Part shown: in pieces, positions 33,340 to 44,170 of the stretch
How the letters are laid out: every line of letters begins with the position of its first letter
How positions within the stretch are numbered: position 1 is the stretch's first letter
From: Acanthosepion lycidas
Taxonomy: Eukaryota; Mollusca; Cephalopoda; Sepiida; Sepiidae
Direction: 5' to 3'
DNA length: 64,000 nucleotides
Assembly: GCA_963932145.1 (NCBI GenBank)
Contig: OZ010578.1
Location: 40,689,601-40,753,600 of the forward strand
Notes under the pieces: generated by a model
What the model saw: the letters and a program-made list of their open reading frames with translations, nothing else
What the model was told of the DNA's origin: nothing
Databases searched by the model: none
Position numbers and translations under genes: made by a program

Positions 33340-33557
33340 CTGAGAATTTGAATGATAAGATATGGTTCGTTATGCTGATTATCCAATGCAGTTCGCAGTT
33401 TTCGCAAGTGGCTTCTTGAAAATAATCAACCGAAGTCCTCTGGCATATCACTCCGATTGTATTTAATATTTCTGTAATTTTGTCAATGTCGAAATCATAT
33501 ACAGCTGTCACCACCCCTATTATAAAGCCACCTGGTCCTACTGCTTTGCGGTGAACG
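33340..33557 (-). pseudogene. RTE-like RT fragment, 5' of the family-K insertion
   Basis: Minus strand: 'HRKAVGPGGFIIGVVTAVYD', 'FDIDKITEILNTIG' and 'CENCELHWIISITNHILSFK'. This is the N-terminal RT region in which related elements read 'KAVGPDEI', 'GIDKITEIIN' and 'ECELHRTISLMSH'. The TIR element at 33,558 cuts it off on the other side. Confidence 0.8.
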
Positions 33558-34134
33558 GACAATTGCGTCCTGGGGTAATTGCGTACCCCTGATAATTTTT
33601 TGAAGTTAACATTTTTAAAAAATAAGAGTTGTTTAATATAGAAATCTACACATCAGTACCTTTAATTATCTAAACAAGCAGAAAGTTAGTTACGATAAAT
33701 AAAAAATTTCTATTCTAAAGCAAGAGAAAATTATGCTAGCAGTTTTAGTTTACTCCAGCAGACCGTACCACAAACATCTAATAGATCCTAGATTTTATAG
33801 ATTATATTTTTATTTGGAACCCATGGCTATGTTCCGAAAATCAAACACTGGTGGAAAAATATTTGTGGACGAAGAAACCTACAGCCAGCACTATAATTAG
33901 AAAAACACCGATGAAACAAATACATACTGGCGATATATAGAACGATCTTGCAACACTGTTAATCTGTCACTTCATTTTAAACAAAAATAAACTTTTATTT
34001 TTTTTTTTTTTATTCCTTTTATTTCTTTTGTAAACATTTATGATTAGAAGCTATGCTTTTTAATTTATAGTAATTGACTTTAAAAGCGTCAAAGAATTAT
34101 CAGAGGTACGCAATTATCCAGAAATGCATTTGTC
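33558..34134. mobile_element. MITE with about 46-bp TIRs
   Basis: 33,558-33,603 and the reverse complement of 34,091-34,134 share GACAATTGC/GACAAATGC, then GGATAATTGCGTACC and CTGATAATTTTTTGA with few differences. The interior is AT-rich and non-coding. It is inserted at the 5' edge of the RTE-like fragment. Confidence 0.85.
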
Positions 34135-35039
34135 TAAGGACGGAAATGTCTTGGTGATGCAGTTGTCTGGTACCGGTCGCAAATGCCCACTACGAAACCT
34201 TTCTAGAACCCTGTTTTGCATCTCTTCAATTTGTCCAGTGCTGATTTCATTTTAGACTTTAATAATTCTGGTCCTTCTATATTATTGAGTATTACGTGTT
34301 TGGGGTTTTCGTTTTGGAATAATTTCTGTCGTTCTGATTCCATCCTTGAAGTTGTTTTTTTTTTTTTCTATACTTTCTCTAAAATCAACGCAACTGAGTT
34401 AAATAGTGTGACACACTTCTTGTCCAGACTTTCGCTTATTGATTACTTTCTGCTCATTTCGTTGTGTCTACTTCTGATGTTATTGAAAAGGTTAACAGTT
34501 CGTTCTTTCGTTAAATTGAATTGCTATGCGTTATAGCCATGTTGTATCGGCGGGCCGAGTTCAAAACCCACCTAAGCTGTCGTGTTCATATTCGCATTAA
34601 TGCCGTTGTAAAAGATAAAAATCGATCTTTTCTCCTTCCGCTAAGCTACAAGTGGGAGAACAGTGTAGACTTTGGATTGTAACCAGTCTAGAAAGAAAAT
34701 ACCGAATAAAGAAAAACAGCAATGAAAGCAGCGTGAAACCACTCCGCTATCTTTCCCCAGAAGGCAGGACGATTCATAGATAATAAAAAAAATGTAAGCC
34801 GGGATAGGTTCATGATGTGACGAGACGTGACATTTTTTTAAAAAATGGCTTAATATACAATAGATGAATGACGTTTTTTTTTTCAGAATGAAAACGTTCG
34901 AATTTGTACACACATCTAATATTTACCGTCTCTACTTCTAAGTCATTTGGACGCTATTTATTATGTTACTGTTATTGTTTAAAGTAGCTGTGTTTTGTTT
35001 TTTTCGTCATTATATTAAAAGCCAGTAACTTTCCATCAC
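34135..35039. other. Unassigned stretch with two unexplained frames
   Basis: Frames at 34,216-34,536 (plus, 106 codons) and 34,913-34,641 (minus, 90 codons) have no recognisable motif and no splice or promoter support. Confidence 0.35.
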
Positions 35040-37470
35040 GACTGTTATGGTTTCGATGTTATTGATCTTGTATTTCTTTTTCTGCACATATGCTTATATT
35101 CATTTTCTCCTTTTAATTTTCCTTTCTTCTTTCTTTATACTCCTCCTCCTCCTCCTTCTTCTTCTTTTTCTTCTTCTTCTTCTTCTTCTTTACATTATTC
35201 ACATTTTTGGATGTTTCATTTTTTCTTTATTACTTTTTATCTTCTTTTTCCTCCCCTATTCCCGCTCTTTATTTTCATTTGATTTTTCTTTCTCCATTCA
35301 TTTTTTTTCCTTTTTTCTTCGTGTATCTCTTTTTTGTTTTTTTTTTTCTTCCACTCGACGATTCATGCCCAATCTATTAATGTCTTTTCTTCATTTATTT
35401 CTTCATCGTTCACTATTATTCAGTCTTCATTTTCTTTTCTATTTTCTCTCTCCATATTTTCCTCACCTTTTTTTTTGGCTATATTTTCTTCGTCTTTAGA
35501 TTATTCACCGCATCACCTATTAGCGTATTTGATTTTTTCTTTATCTCCTTTCATCATCATTTTCTTCTTTTTTACTTTTTCTTCTTTCTTTTTCTCTTTT
35601 TATCATCTTTTTACATTCATCTGCTTTTTCTTTCTCAATTTCTTCTTCTTTTTTACTTTTCTTCTTTCTTTATCTCTTTTCATCTTCTTCTTTCTTTACG
35701 TTCATCTGTATTTTCTTTCTCAATTTCTTCTTCTTCTTCTTGCTCCTTCTTTTTTCATATATCTCAATTTTGTTTGTTTTTCCTCAACAATTCCCGCCTC
35801 TTCTATTAATCTCTTTCCTTCTCGAGTAATTTCACTTTTCTTTCATTGCTTTCTTCACTTTTCCAGTATCCATTTCTTCTTCGTCCACCATTTTCCACAC
35901 CTTATCTGCCTTGTTCTATTTTTTGCCTTCTCTCTCCCCTTCATTTTATTTTTCTCAACTTTTCTTTTTTCATTACTGCATCTTCTATTTCTCCAATATT
36001 TCTATATATTCGCTCCATTTTTTTCCCTTCCTGTTTATCTTTTAACCTTTTCTTCTCTCTTGTTCTCTTCTTCCTATATCTGCTTCTTTTTTCCTGCCCT
36101 TCGTCCGTTTCTTTGTTTCTTTGTTTGTTTGTTTGTTTGTTTGTTTCTTTCTTTCTTTCTTTCTTTCTTTCTCTATTTTTGCTTTCTCCCCGTTCTTTCA
36201 CACGACTTTGTTTTTTACACTATCTCCGCCATCTTTATTTTTTTTCTCTGTTCACTTCTTTTTTTTTCATTTCTTCTTCTTCTTCTTCTTCTTCTTCTTC
36301 TTCTTCTTCTTCTTCTTCTTCTTCTATATTTTTATCTTCCATATTTTCGTACCTTCATTTCTTTCTCCATTCCCCACTTTTATTTTTATTTTATTATTAT
36401 TGCCCCAAATTTTTATATTTATATATTTTCCTCTCATATTCTTATTCGCTATCTTGTTTTGTTTCCTTCTCATCTGTTTTCTTTATTTCTGTATATTACT
36501 TATATCAATTTATCTTTCTTTTATTTTATTTTCCCCTACAATCTCCTTATTCCCTATCATGATCTTTTTTTCCGTTTTTATTTCTTTCTTTATTTCGTAA
36601 CATTCCTTTTCTTTTTATTTCCTCTTATTTTCATCTCCTTTATTCACTATTTTCTATGAAAATATTTCCTTTTTCTCCTCCCCCTCTCTTTCTTCTTTTC
36701 TTTTCTTTCTTCTTCTTCTACATTAAATTTTTCTTTTCATTTTTCTTTCGATTTTTTTCTCTTGTTGCTATCACCTCTTTCCTCTGTCTTAATTAGCTTT
36801 GTACTGTTTTTTATTTCTTTCTACTTTTTGACTTTTTCTCTTGTTGTTGTTGTTCCTCTTGTTCTTCCTCCTCCTCTATTTCTTCTTGTCTTCTTATTTT
36901 TCTCCTCTTTTTCATCTTTTTCAAATTCTCGATTTCTTCTTCTTCTTCTTCTTCTTCTTCTTCTTCTTCTTTTTTCATCCATTTCTCCTTTTCAACTTCT
37001 TTCTCTTCTTCTTCCTCCCCTCCTCTTCTTCTTTTTCTCCTTTTTCTATCCTCTTTTTTCATTTCTTTCATATTTTCTTGTTCTTTTTGTTCTTGTTCTT
37101 CCTCCTCCTCCAAAACCACCACCACCTCCTCCTCCCCACTTTTTCTTCTTTTCCCTCCTCCTCCCGACTTCTTCTTTTTCCTTTTCTCATTCTATTCTCC
37201 TTTTATTTTCTATTTCCTTTTCAACTTGTTCTTCTTCTTCCTCCTCTCCTTCTCTTCTCCTCCTTGTATCTTCTTTTTCATTTCTTTCTTTCTTTCTTTC
37301 TTTCTTTCTCTCTTTCTTTCTTTCTTCTTCTTCTTTTTCTTCTTCCTTTTCTTCTTCTTCCATTTATCACTTTTCCGTCCTCTTTTTTATCCTTAACACT
37401 TTATCATCATCGACCTTCTTTTTTTCTTTCATTTTTTTCTTCATTTTGCCATTAGCTTCATTCTCTCACA
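35040..37470. repeat. 2.4-kb polypyrimidine tract
   Basis: The plus strand is almost entirely C and T, with TTC runs (35,150-35,190, 36,267-36,325, 36,930-36,970) and TTTC runs (36,145-36,175, 37,280-37,325). The 441-, 239-, 238- and 204-codon plus-strand frames and the Lys/Glu-rich minus frames come only from this bias. Confidence 0.95.
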
Positions 37471-38397
37471 AGCGTTTTTAATTCTTTCCCATCAATGTAA
37501 GCCATCTTTAAGGAAAAAGAAGAAAAAAATGTTGGAACAAACGACCAATAACGACGTATATAATTCACCTACGGTTTTCATAAAAGTGACAATCACTTAA
37601 TAATAACAGTAAACGACATGATACAAAACTATTTGCGAATTACGACATAATTTGTTTATCTGCGCCTTTGAGTAGCAGTCTTCATGTTTTGTCCTATGGC
37701 CTTTTCTTGTAAAGAAGCAAAATGTTGTCCTAACCTTTTTCATTTCGTTCTTGCTATCCAAGAAATTTTAGAAAAAAAAAAAGTAGGTGAGTGAGGTGGA
37801 TGGTAGATCTCAACAATTTCAGAAGCATCCCCCGGAGAGTTTTAGATTTGGGATGTTTTCGTTCGACGAATGGACCCTAATTTTTCTGTCTCTGTCCCAA
37901 TATATCGAAAAAGTTCTCGGTGAATCAGCTCGTTTAACATTGATTGACAAAAGGGGTCACCGTTTTGTGAGATTGCAATAACATAATCGACGATAAAAAA
38001 AAAGTATCGCATGAAGAAAATACGTGCAGACAAAGGTGGGGTTCCTATAGACACTAACATTCAACGACGTATAAATGGAAGGATCGAAATGGGAAGGCAC
38101 TTCAATATAGTTCGGTATAAACACTTTTCTATTCGATGAAGCAAATTCGATCAAAGTTTTAATTTTATGAAGGTTTTCAACATGTAAATACATTTTAAAA
38201 CAAAGGATATTAAAACAACGGTAAGTTAAACCTAAGCAAATATTTTTAATGAAAAATGTAATCACCGTTATATTCAACAACAGAGACTCAAACGGAAAGC
38301 AAATTATCACTTCTACGTTTAAATGACATTTTTTTCTCCTACAAAATGTCTGAAAATTGTTTTCAACTTCTTTATTTCTGAATGTCCCGCCGCTTAG
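37471..38397. other. Unassigned stretch
   Basis: Overlapping frames of 64-117 codons on both strands, none with a known motif. The minus frame 38,310-37,957 (117 codons) is the longest and is rich in Phe, Ile and Cys. Confidence 0.35.
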
Positions 38398-38690
38398 TAT
38401 TTATTAATCCCCCCACGAGGATTAAATGTGGCACAAGGCCGGTTTAATGTGTGTAGCCCGCGAGCCCGAAGGCTCGGCCAAAAATATGACCTTTGAACCC
38501 GCCTACACGGGTTCAGGTCCTGTCTACCTCCCCGAACGCAACCTTGCCCTTCGGCAAAGCTTCGTCCGAGTTTTTCTCTGCATTAGAGTTCGACAGAAGC
38601 CAGCCCGGAAGCTCACAAAGCGCAGATACTACACTTTGATCCCAGCCATCCGAGCCGAGCCGCTTGAATGTCACGCCGCTTATTAATTGT
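38398..38690 (-). repeat. GC-rich structured repeat, single copy
   Basis: The reverse complement has the order of the tandem units at 57,628: GTCGAACTCT, GCCGAAGGGCAAGGTTGCGT, TCGGGGAGGTAGAC, GAGCCTTCGGGCTCG, CGGCCTTGTGCCACATTTAA and CCTCGTGGGGG. The plus-strand 86-codon frame is its shadow. Confidence 0.8.
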
Positions 38691-38929
38691 TCTTGCGATA
38701 GAAACATATTTAAAAGTGCTAAATTTGTGAATATGGCAATTATAGTATTAGCCGTTTCCTTATAAGGAAACATTTGACATTCATTGACCAAACAGTCAAT
38801 ACTTCTGATGAAATTTATAAAATCTTTCTCTTAAAACAATTTTTCAGGAAAATAGGTTACTCAAGTCCTGTAGCTGTTATAAATCTTTTTAGTATTGATG
38901 AAGGTTTCCTTCCTAACCTTTTATTTGAA

Positions 38930-39150
38930 GTAATGTTAGTTGGTTGAAATTTTTAGTGGCATATCAATCGCTATGGGTTATTTAATGTCGAAATCTAAAT
39001 ATTTGGAACACAATTTTATGGCTTCAACTAAATATATTTTGAACGCAATTCCGTGCCTTCAACGACAGATCAAATGTATTGTTGGTCATATTGTTTTAAA
39101 AATGTATCGCTGGTCATTTTACTATATAATAGGTATTTTTGGTTGGTTGG
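38930..39150 (+). repeat. Composite repeat (family K), head and units
   Basis: Head AGTGGCATATCAATCGCTAT and GGGTTATTTAATGTCGAAAT, then units ATTGTTGGTCATATTGTTTT and TATCGCTGGTCATTTTACTA. It ends in a GGTT run and (AT)n. Confidence 0.75.
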
Positions 39151-39175
39151 TTGGTTGGTTGACACTTTCGTTAAC

Positions 39176-39180
39176 ATATA

Positions 39181-39251
<71 letters not shown>
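39176..39251. repeat. (AT)n microsatellite
   Basis: AT run of about 75 bp with one phase slip. Confidence 0.98.
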
Positions 39252-39254
<3 letters not shown>

Positions 39255-39342
39255 GGATTGGTGTGAGTTTGTGACATTGAGTTTCACCCTATTTGAGATC
39301 GTCAGACAAACTTAAATTGCATATATATTTATATTTATATAC

Positions 39343-39345
<3 letters not shown>

Positions 39346-39421
<76 letters not shown>

Positions 39422-39447
39422 ATGTGTGTGTGTGTGTGTGTGTGTGT
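39346..39447. repeat. (AT)n-(GT)n microsatellite
   Basis: AT run to about 39,400, then GT to 39,447. Confidence 0.98.
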
Positions 39448-39839
39448 CATTCAAATATTTAAAATTATTTTATTTGATTCGGTCGAGCTAGCTGGGACAT
39501 TCACGAGTCTATCACATCAACCATCATAGTCCTGCATCAAGGTGGGAAGGTCATTAGAGTGTCACTCTGTGTCAAAACATCGCTGGTTAACATAGGTGTT
39601 TGCTGGGCGTTCAGATCAGTAGATCACTCACTAGTTCTTGTTTTGCTCGCCAGCAATTTCTTGTAAAGAGCATTAAGCGTTCGCATAAGATTGTAGGAAT
39701 ATCAGGGGTGGGTGCATACAGCTGTGATTTAATAATTATACAATTTGTGAAAAGAAAATGTCCGGACGAGATTATTAACCCATCCCCGCCCTCCAAATAC
39801 TTTCTATTTTTTATCTGATAATATTAACTCCGACCGTCC
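39448..39839. other. Unassigned stretch
   Basis: No gene or shared repeat recognised. Confidence 0.4.
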
Positions 39840-40445
39840 TTCTGACACTGTTTCTTGTATGTACCGTGTCCCTTCAGGTCATGGCCGATCATGACTCTCT
39901 CCAACTTCCTATCTCTTGTAACTATCAGTAGTTTTTGCCAGGCCTCCCCCTCACATTCCAAGATCCATTCATTCACAATAGCTGATCACGTATGTGGCCC
40001 GATTCCTTGCGCTATCTTTTTGTCCTCAATAAAAAAGATCACATTTTCCAAGCTCTTCTTCCTCATTATATCCAAGAAAGTTAAACTATCTTTTTCTGAT
40101 TTTGGGTATGCGGTCTTTTTGTCGCCAGTTTTTAAAGACTTCCTCGTTGCTTACTCGATCTATCTGTGGAATTCTCAGTATCCTTCTGTATAACCACATT
40201 TCCATTGACTACAAGTCTTTTCTTCACCTGTGGGGAGATTCTTCAGCATTCATTGCCATATAAGAGGATTGACACCACATAGCAATCTAGTAGTCTTTTC
40301 TTTCTTATTAACGAAAATTGTCTCTTTCTTAGTACTTCGTTCAGCTTTTGGAAGACATCTTTTGCTAATCCAATGCGTCTTCTGATTTCGATGTTGAATT
40401 TTCCATCCTCTGTTAAAACCCGTCCAAGATATTTAAACACTTATA
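39840..40445 (-). pseudogene. RTE-like non-LTR RT, C-terminal half
   Basis: The best-preserved copy of this family. The minus frame 40,440-40,243 reads 'MFKYLGRVLTEDGKFNIEIR', 'RRIGLAKDVFQKLNEVLRKR', 'FSLIRKKRLLDCYVVSILLY' and 'GNEC'. After a stop it continues with 'SPQVKKRLVVNGN', 'NEEVFKNW' and 'KIRKR.FNFLGY' down to 39,840. It lacks the RT catalytic core. Confidence 0.85.
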
Positions 40446-41039
40446 CTTGTTTCCTTTGACTAAAAAATAATATTCTGTCGCTGTCTTTAAGCATGATTTA
40501 TATGTTTAAATAGTAATCCTTGAGAGTGTGTACAAGCCTATATGTATGTATGCACGTGTAAATATAAATATGCTGTTGTGCATGTGTGTATACGTATGTG
40601 TTTTTGAACATAGAAATATAGGTCCTTGCTAGATTAGATAATCGTTATATTTTTATATGCATATATTAGATTTGTAACCTGTAGTCGATATTACTTTTGT
40701 CAAATTTTCTTGATTACCCAGCGGCCCTTTTATAAATGTCCTTCGGTTTTAGTTCCCCTCCACTCCATCTCTCTCCCCCTATCCCTTTTCTTTTCTTTTC
40801 CTCTCCCTCTCTCATCTTCTGATTTTTAAGATTATATCGTCTATTGTGTGTGTATGTCATCTCAAAATATATACTGTTTTCCGGTAAATCTTTAATGTAT
40901 TAGACATCCGAGAATATTCATATTTCTCTCACTTAAACCGTCTTTGACTCCCCTCTTTAAAACTTCTCTCTGTTAAATTTTAATCCCCCCTTCATCTTTA
41001 GACCTTCTTGTTCTTCTCTCGACTGTTACCCCTCCCTAT
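40446..41039. other. Unassigned stretch
   Basis: Contains GT/AT-rich sections and a CT-rich section (40,750-40,820). No gene seen. Confidence 0.4.
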
Positions 41040-41139
41040 AGTTTTCATTTTTCTCTCACATTCGTCCCCCACTCTCATACATACACTCTCACTAAATTTT
41101 ATTTTTTATTCCTGTAGTTGTTTTTTCTGTTTTCTTTTT

Positions 41140-41290
41140 GAATTTGTAGATCTGATGAATTAGATCGTATTTACGATTCCAATGGAATAAATTATGACCA
41201 TGGAATATTAGTGTTTAAGCCTTTTTATTATATCCTTACTCTGTCCTAGACATTGAGTCCTACCTGGATTCAATCCTCTTGGAATTATTT
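41140..41290 (+). repeat. Dispersed repeat, copy 2 (partner at 517-660)
   Basis: CTGATGAATTAGATCGTATT, ACGATTCCAATGGAATAAAT, GAATATTAGTGTTTAAGCC and CCTACCTGGATTC match the minus strand of 517-660 in order. Confidence 0.7.
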
Positions 41291-41372
41291 ATATATATAT
41301 ATGTATATGTATGTATATATGTTTAGATATATAATTGCATATGTATATGTATATGTATATTAACCACTAATA

Positions 41373-41443
<71 letters not shown>
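41373..41443. repeat. (AT)n microsatellite
   Basis: AT run of about 70 bp just before the Penelope-like fragment. Confidence 0.98.
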
Positions 41444-41446
<3 letters not shown>

Positions 41447-41672
41447 AATTCAGATGCTGTAGTTTATCAAATAAAATGTCTACAGTGCAATAACATGTAC
41501 ATTGGAGAGACCTCATTGATATAAAGGCCCGTATCCATGAACACAAAAGAGATTTGCGTTTAGATAAACATTCCAATTTTTCTCGTATTACACCGCAACA
41601 ACGTAGGATATAATTTTAATTTCACTAATGCCAACCTTAACAAGAAAGAACAAAACCTTTTAAAGAGAAAAT

Positions 41673-41675
<3 letters not shown>
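41444..41675 (+). pseudogene. Penelope-like element, GIY-YIG endonuclease fragment
   Basis: The first frame reads 'NNSDAVVYQIKCLQCNNMYI' and then 'GETSLI' before a stop. The next frame gives 'KARIHEHKRDLRLDKHSNFS', and a third 'HRNNVGYNFNFTNANLNKKE' and 'QNLLKRK'. The 'VYQIKC..C..MYIGET' core and the downstream Arg/His block are the GIY-YIG nuclease module at the C-terminus of Penelope-like retroelements, where it nicks target DNA. The RT domain is absent; an (AT)n tract replaces everything upstream. Frameshifts make it inactive. Confidence 0.8.
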
Positions 41676-41736
<61 letters not shown>

Positions 41737-42303
41737 CAATGTTACACTCTATTCGCTTAAAACTACATTACATCACCATTATATATATATATATATAGCA
41801 ATGTTACCATCTATTCGTTTAAAACTACATTACATCACCATTTTTCTACCGATCCATTATTCATGAATCTAACTTATCTCTTCCGAATACATAAAAATCA
41901 ATATATATACAAAATAGGCACAAGATATACTTTAATGAAAAAATTTTCAAAGCATCTTGCAGAGTCTCACTAACCTTTACACACTTTACTATACAGAATT
42001 TTCTATTACACATATGTGAATATTATCTGTTACTATATTACACGTGAAACGTATCCTATCAAAACGTCCTACAGCATCTTAACTTTTACACACTTTAGCG
42101 TCGAGAATATTTGCCACACATATTTAAATATTATGTGTCGCTTCATTACACGTGACACGTATCTAACCAATAAGAAATAGCCAAACACAATCCACCATTA
42201 ATCTGCGTCTCTTTCATCATTTTTAATATTTGTATCTTATCTCTGACGAAGCTTTAATAAAGTGAAACATGTTAGATTAATGTTTCCTATTGTTCTTTAT
42301 CCT

Positions 42304-42354
<51 letters not shown>

Positions 42355-42355
42355 A
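41676..42355 (+). mobile_element. Penelope-like element, 3' untranslated region
   Basis: It contains two direct duplications. AGCAATGTTACACTCTATTC with CTACATTACATCACCAT occurs at 41,735 and 41,797. A block of about 116 bp with CTTTACACACTTTA and ATTACACGTGAAACGTAT occurs at 41,950-42,065 and 42,070-42,185. A hammerhead-like motif follows at 42,243, then (AT)n. Confidence 0.6.
42243..42268 (+). ncRNA. Hammerhead-like core downstream of the Penelope-like endonuclease
   Basis: CTGACGA, then AGCTTTAATAAAGT (an A-CTTT/AAAG-T stem with one bulged G), then GAAAC, then CAT...AUG as a possible stem III followed by UU. Hammerhead ribozymes are known in Penelope-like elements. No good stem I is visible around it, so it may be degenerate. 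Confidence 0.4.
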
Positions 42356-42949
42356 TATTGGATCTAATGTTATATCAAGGAAGTTAACTTTTTTTTCTTG
42401 ATATAACATTAGATTTAATTTTTTAGATTTTTTTTCTTGATGCCGAAAAACATTTTTGTCGTTGACAAAAACAAAAACAAAAAACAGACGACATGCGTTG
42501 AACGGACGTCAAAATTCGTTGAAAAATGCACCCCGACCTTCCCTAGACTTAACCTCTTTTTTTAACGTAACTTATAATTGATACAATAATAGTTAATAAA
42601 AATGAACACGCTACCGCCCCTGTCTCAATGATTGGATTTCTCTGTATCCTTGAAAATAAAAAAATTATGAATTGTATGTGCGTTAAAAACTCAGTAAATT
42701 TTAAAATATCCCAAAATTCGCTTGAAGATGGAACAGAACTAATGCTTTTAATTTAATTATATAATTAAATTTGAAGTTTTTAGCTTCGGTTTTTGAAACA
42801 TGTGGAGCGAAGAAACCATATTTTAAATTAGTTAATTTATAATATTTATGTTCTGCAAATTTACATTGAGCACTGTTTTGTAAAAATAAAAATATCAGTA
42901 AGAACACACGATTATATATCTTACTGTTCTTTCTTTTTATTATAATATA
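42356..42949. other. AT-rich stretch with a short palindrome
   Basis: Near 42,356-42,420 TTGGATCTAATGTTATATCA is mirrored by TTGATATAACATTAGATTTA, a small fold-back. No gene seen. Confidence 0.5.
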
Positions 42950-43025
42950 TTAGGTTGGTGCAAAAATAATTTCGTTTTCTCACATAGTAACATATGTTAG
43001 AAAACGAAATTATTTTTGCACCAAC

Positions 43026-43029
<4 letters not shown>
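42950..43029. mobile_element. 80-bp mariner MITE, MADE1-like (subtype 1)
   Basis: It starts TTAGGTTGGTGCAAAAATAA, continues TTTCGTTTTCT, and ends in the exact reverse complement. Size, TIR start and palindromic form match the primate MADE1 element derived from Hsmar1. It is flanked by TA repeats, the mariner target. The transcript would be a pre-miRNA-like hairpin. Confidence 0.92.

Positions 43030-43107
<78 letters not shown>
43030..43107. repeat. (AT)n microsatellite
   Basis: AT run hosting the MITE. Confidence 0.98.
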
Positions 43108-43110
<3 letters not shown>

Positions 43111-43579
43111 CTAGACATTCTAAGAACAAAAAATTCATAAACCTACCCTCTAACCCCCTATCTACAACATTATTAGTGGACATTCCCTTCTGAAATAGAC
43201 GCGCCACTTTTTTTTTATTTTAAACAGTGTGTATTACCTCTACTGGCACGTACATTCAAGCAATCTTTATAAAAGACAGGGATCGAACTTGCATCTCCCC
43301 TTTGTAAGAAAAACTTAAAATAATTTTTCGTAAAGGCCTTCTAGCCGAAATGAAAACACTTCAGCACCTCTCCTATATAGAGTTGGGTTAACTATCGAAG
43401 TTTCAACCAATATTTTTAAAAAAAAAGATAAAATTATATGAAAAGTTTTTTATTACTATCATCAAAACAAACAAAAAGTTTTGTTTATATTTCCTAAATG
43501 ATGAGTCAATATTATCAATTGATATTTAAAAACCTTTTGTAAAAAATCCGAACACAACTGTAGTAGATTTCGGGTGTTA
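43108..43579. other. Unassigned stretch
   Basis: No gene or shared repeat recognised. Confidence 0.4.
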
Positions 43580-43890
43580 TCAAATCTGCCACTTCTTCAA
43601 GGAAATTCTGGAGGGTTTCGGATTTTTTTTTCTTGTAAACCGCATCCCTAATATGGCCTTAACAATAGAAGCATATATCAATAGACTCACTCTCCAAAAT
43701 CTATCGATTTGGCAACTTTTTTTTTGTTCATCTATAGACTCTCTGACGGCAGGTGAATAATGTGCAGGTGTACCGTGCAACTGAAAGGTCATTGATTGCA
43801 ATGTCCTTCGGGATAAAGAACAAAAAAAGCAATGGTCTAACATACTCAAATAGTTTTCACCTGTAACGTTTCCATCCGTGAACAAAGGTC
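43580..43890 (-). pseudogene. IS630/Tc1-mariner-type transposase fragment
   Basis: The minus frame reads 'DGNVTGENYLSMLDHCFF', 'LSRRTLQSMTFQLHGTPAHY' and 'SPAVRESIDE'. In this family the motif is normally 'QDGAPAHF'. Here the second catalytic Asp has become His. The N-terminal domain and the last acidic motif are not readable. No TIRs seen. Confidence 0.65.
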
Positions 43891-44170
43891 ATCTGTTGTC
43901 ACTCCCTTTGTCTAGCCTGGCGTTTGTGTATACAACGGCCTCCCAGGTAGGTAAAGTCCGATACTGCCTTTACCTTAGTCGAACCGATAGATTAGTACGC
44001 TCTACGCGGTCGAGGTAGGCAGTTTTCTTGAGGCAGGTATATAAGGCGAAGAATACAGTGGCTTTTGTAAAGTGACTTTGCAGATCAGTTTCAGAGTGAG
44101 AAACTGAAACTGTGTTGTCTCTGAACAGATGTTCTGTTACTAGTTTTATTATTTGGGACTGAATCCGCTT

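Noticed and set aside
35334..36659. 441-codon frame as a membrane protein gene
   Set aside because: Phe/Leu/Ser-rich content arises from a C/T-only strand; other frames of the same strand are equally open.
38426..38686. 86-codon plus frame in GC-rich DNA
   Set aside because: It lies inside an inverted copy of the 57,628 repeat; the three tandem copies do not preserve the frame.
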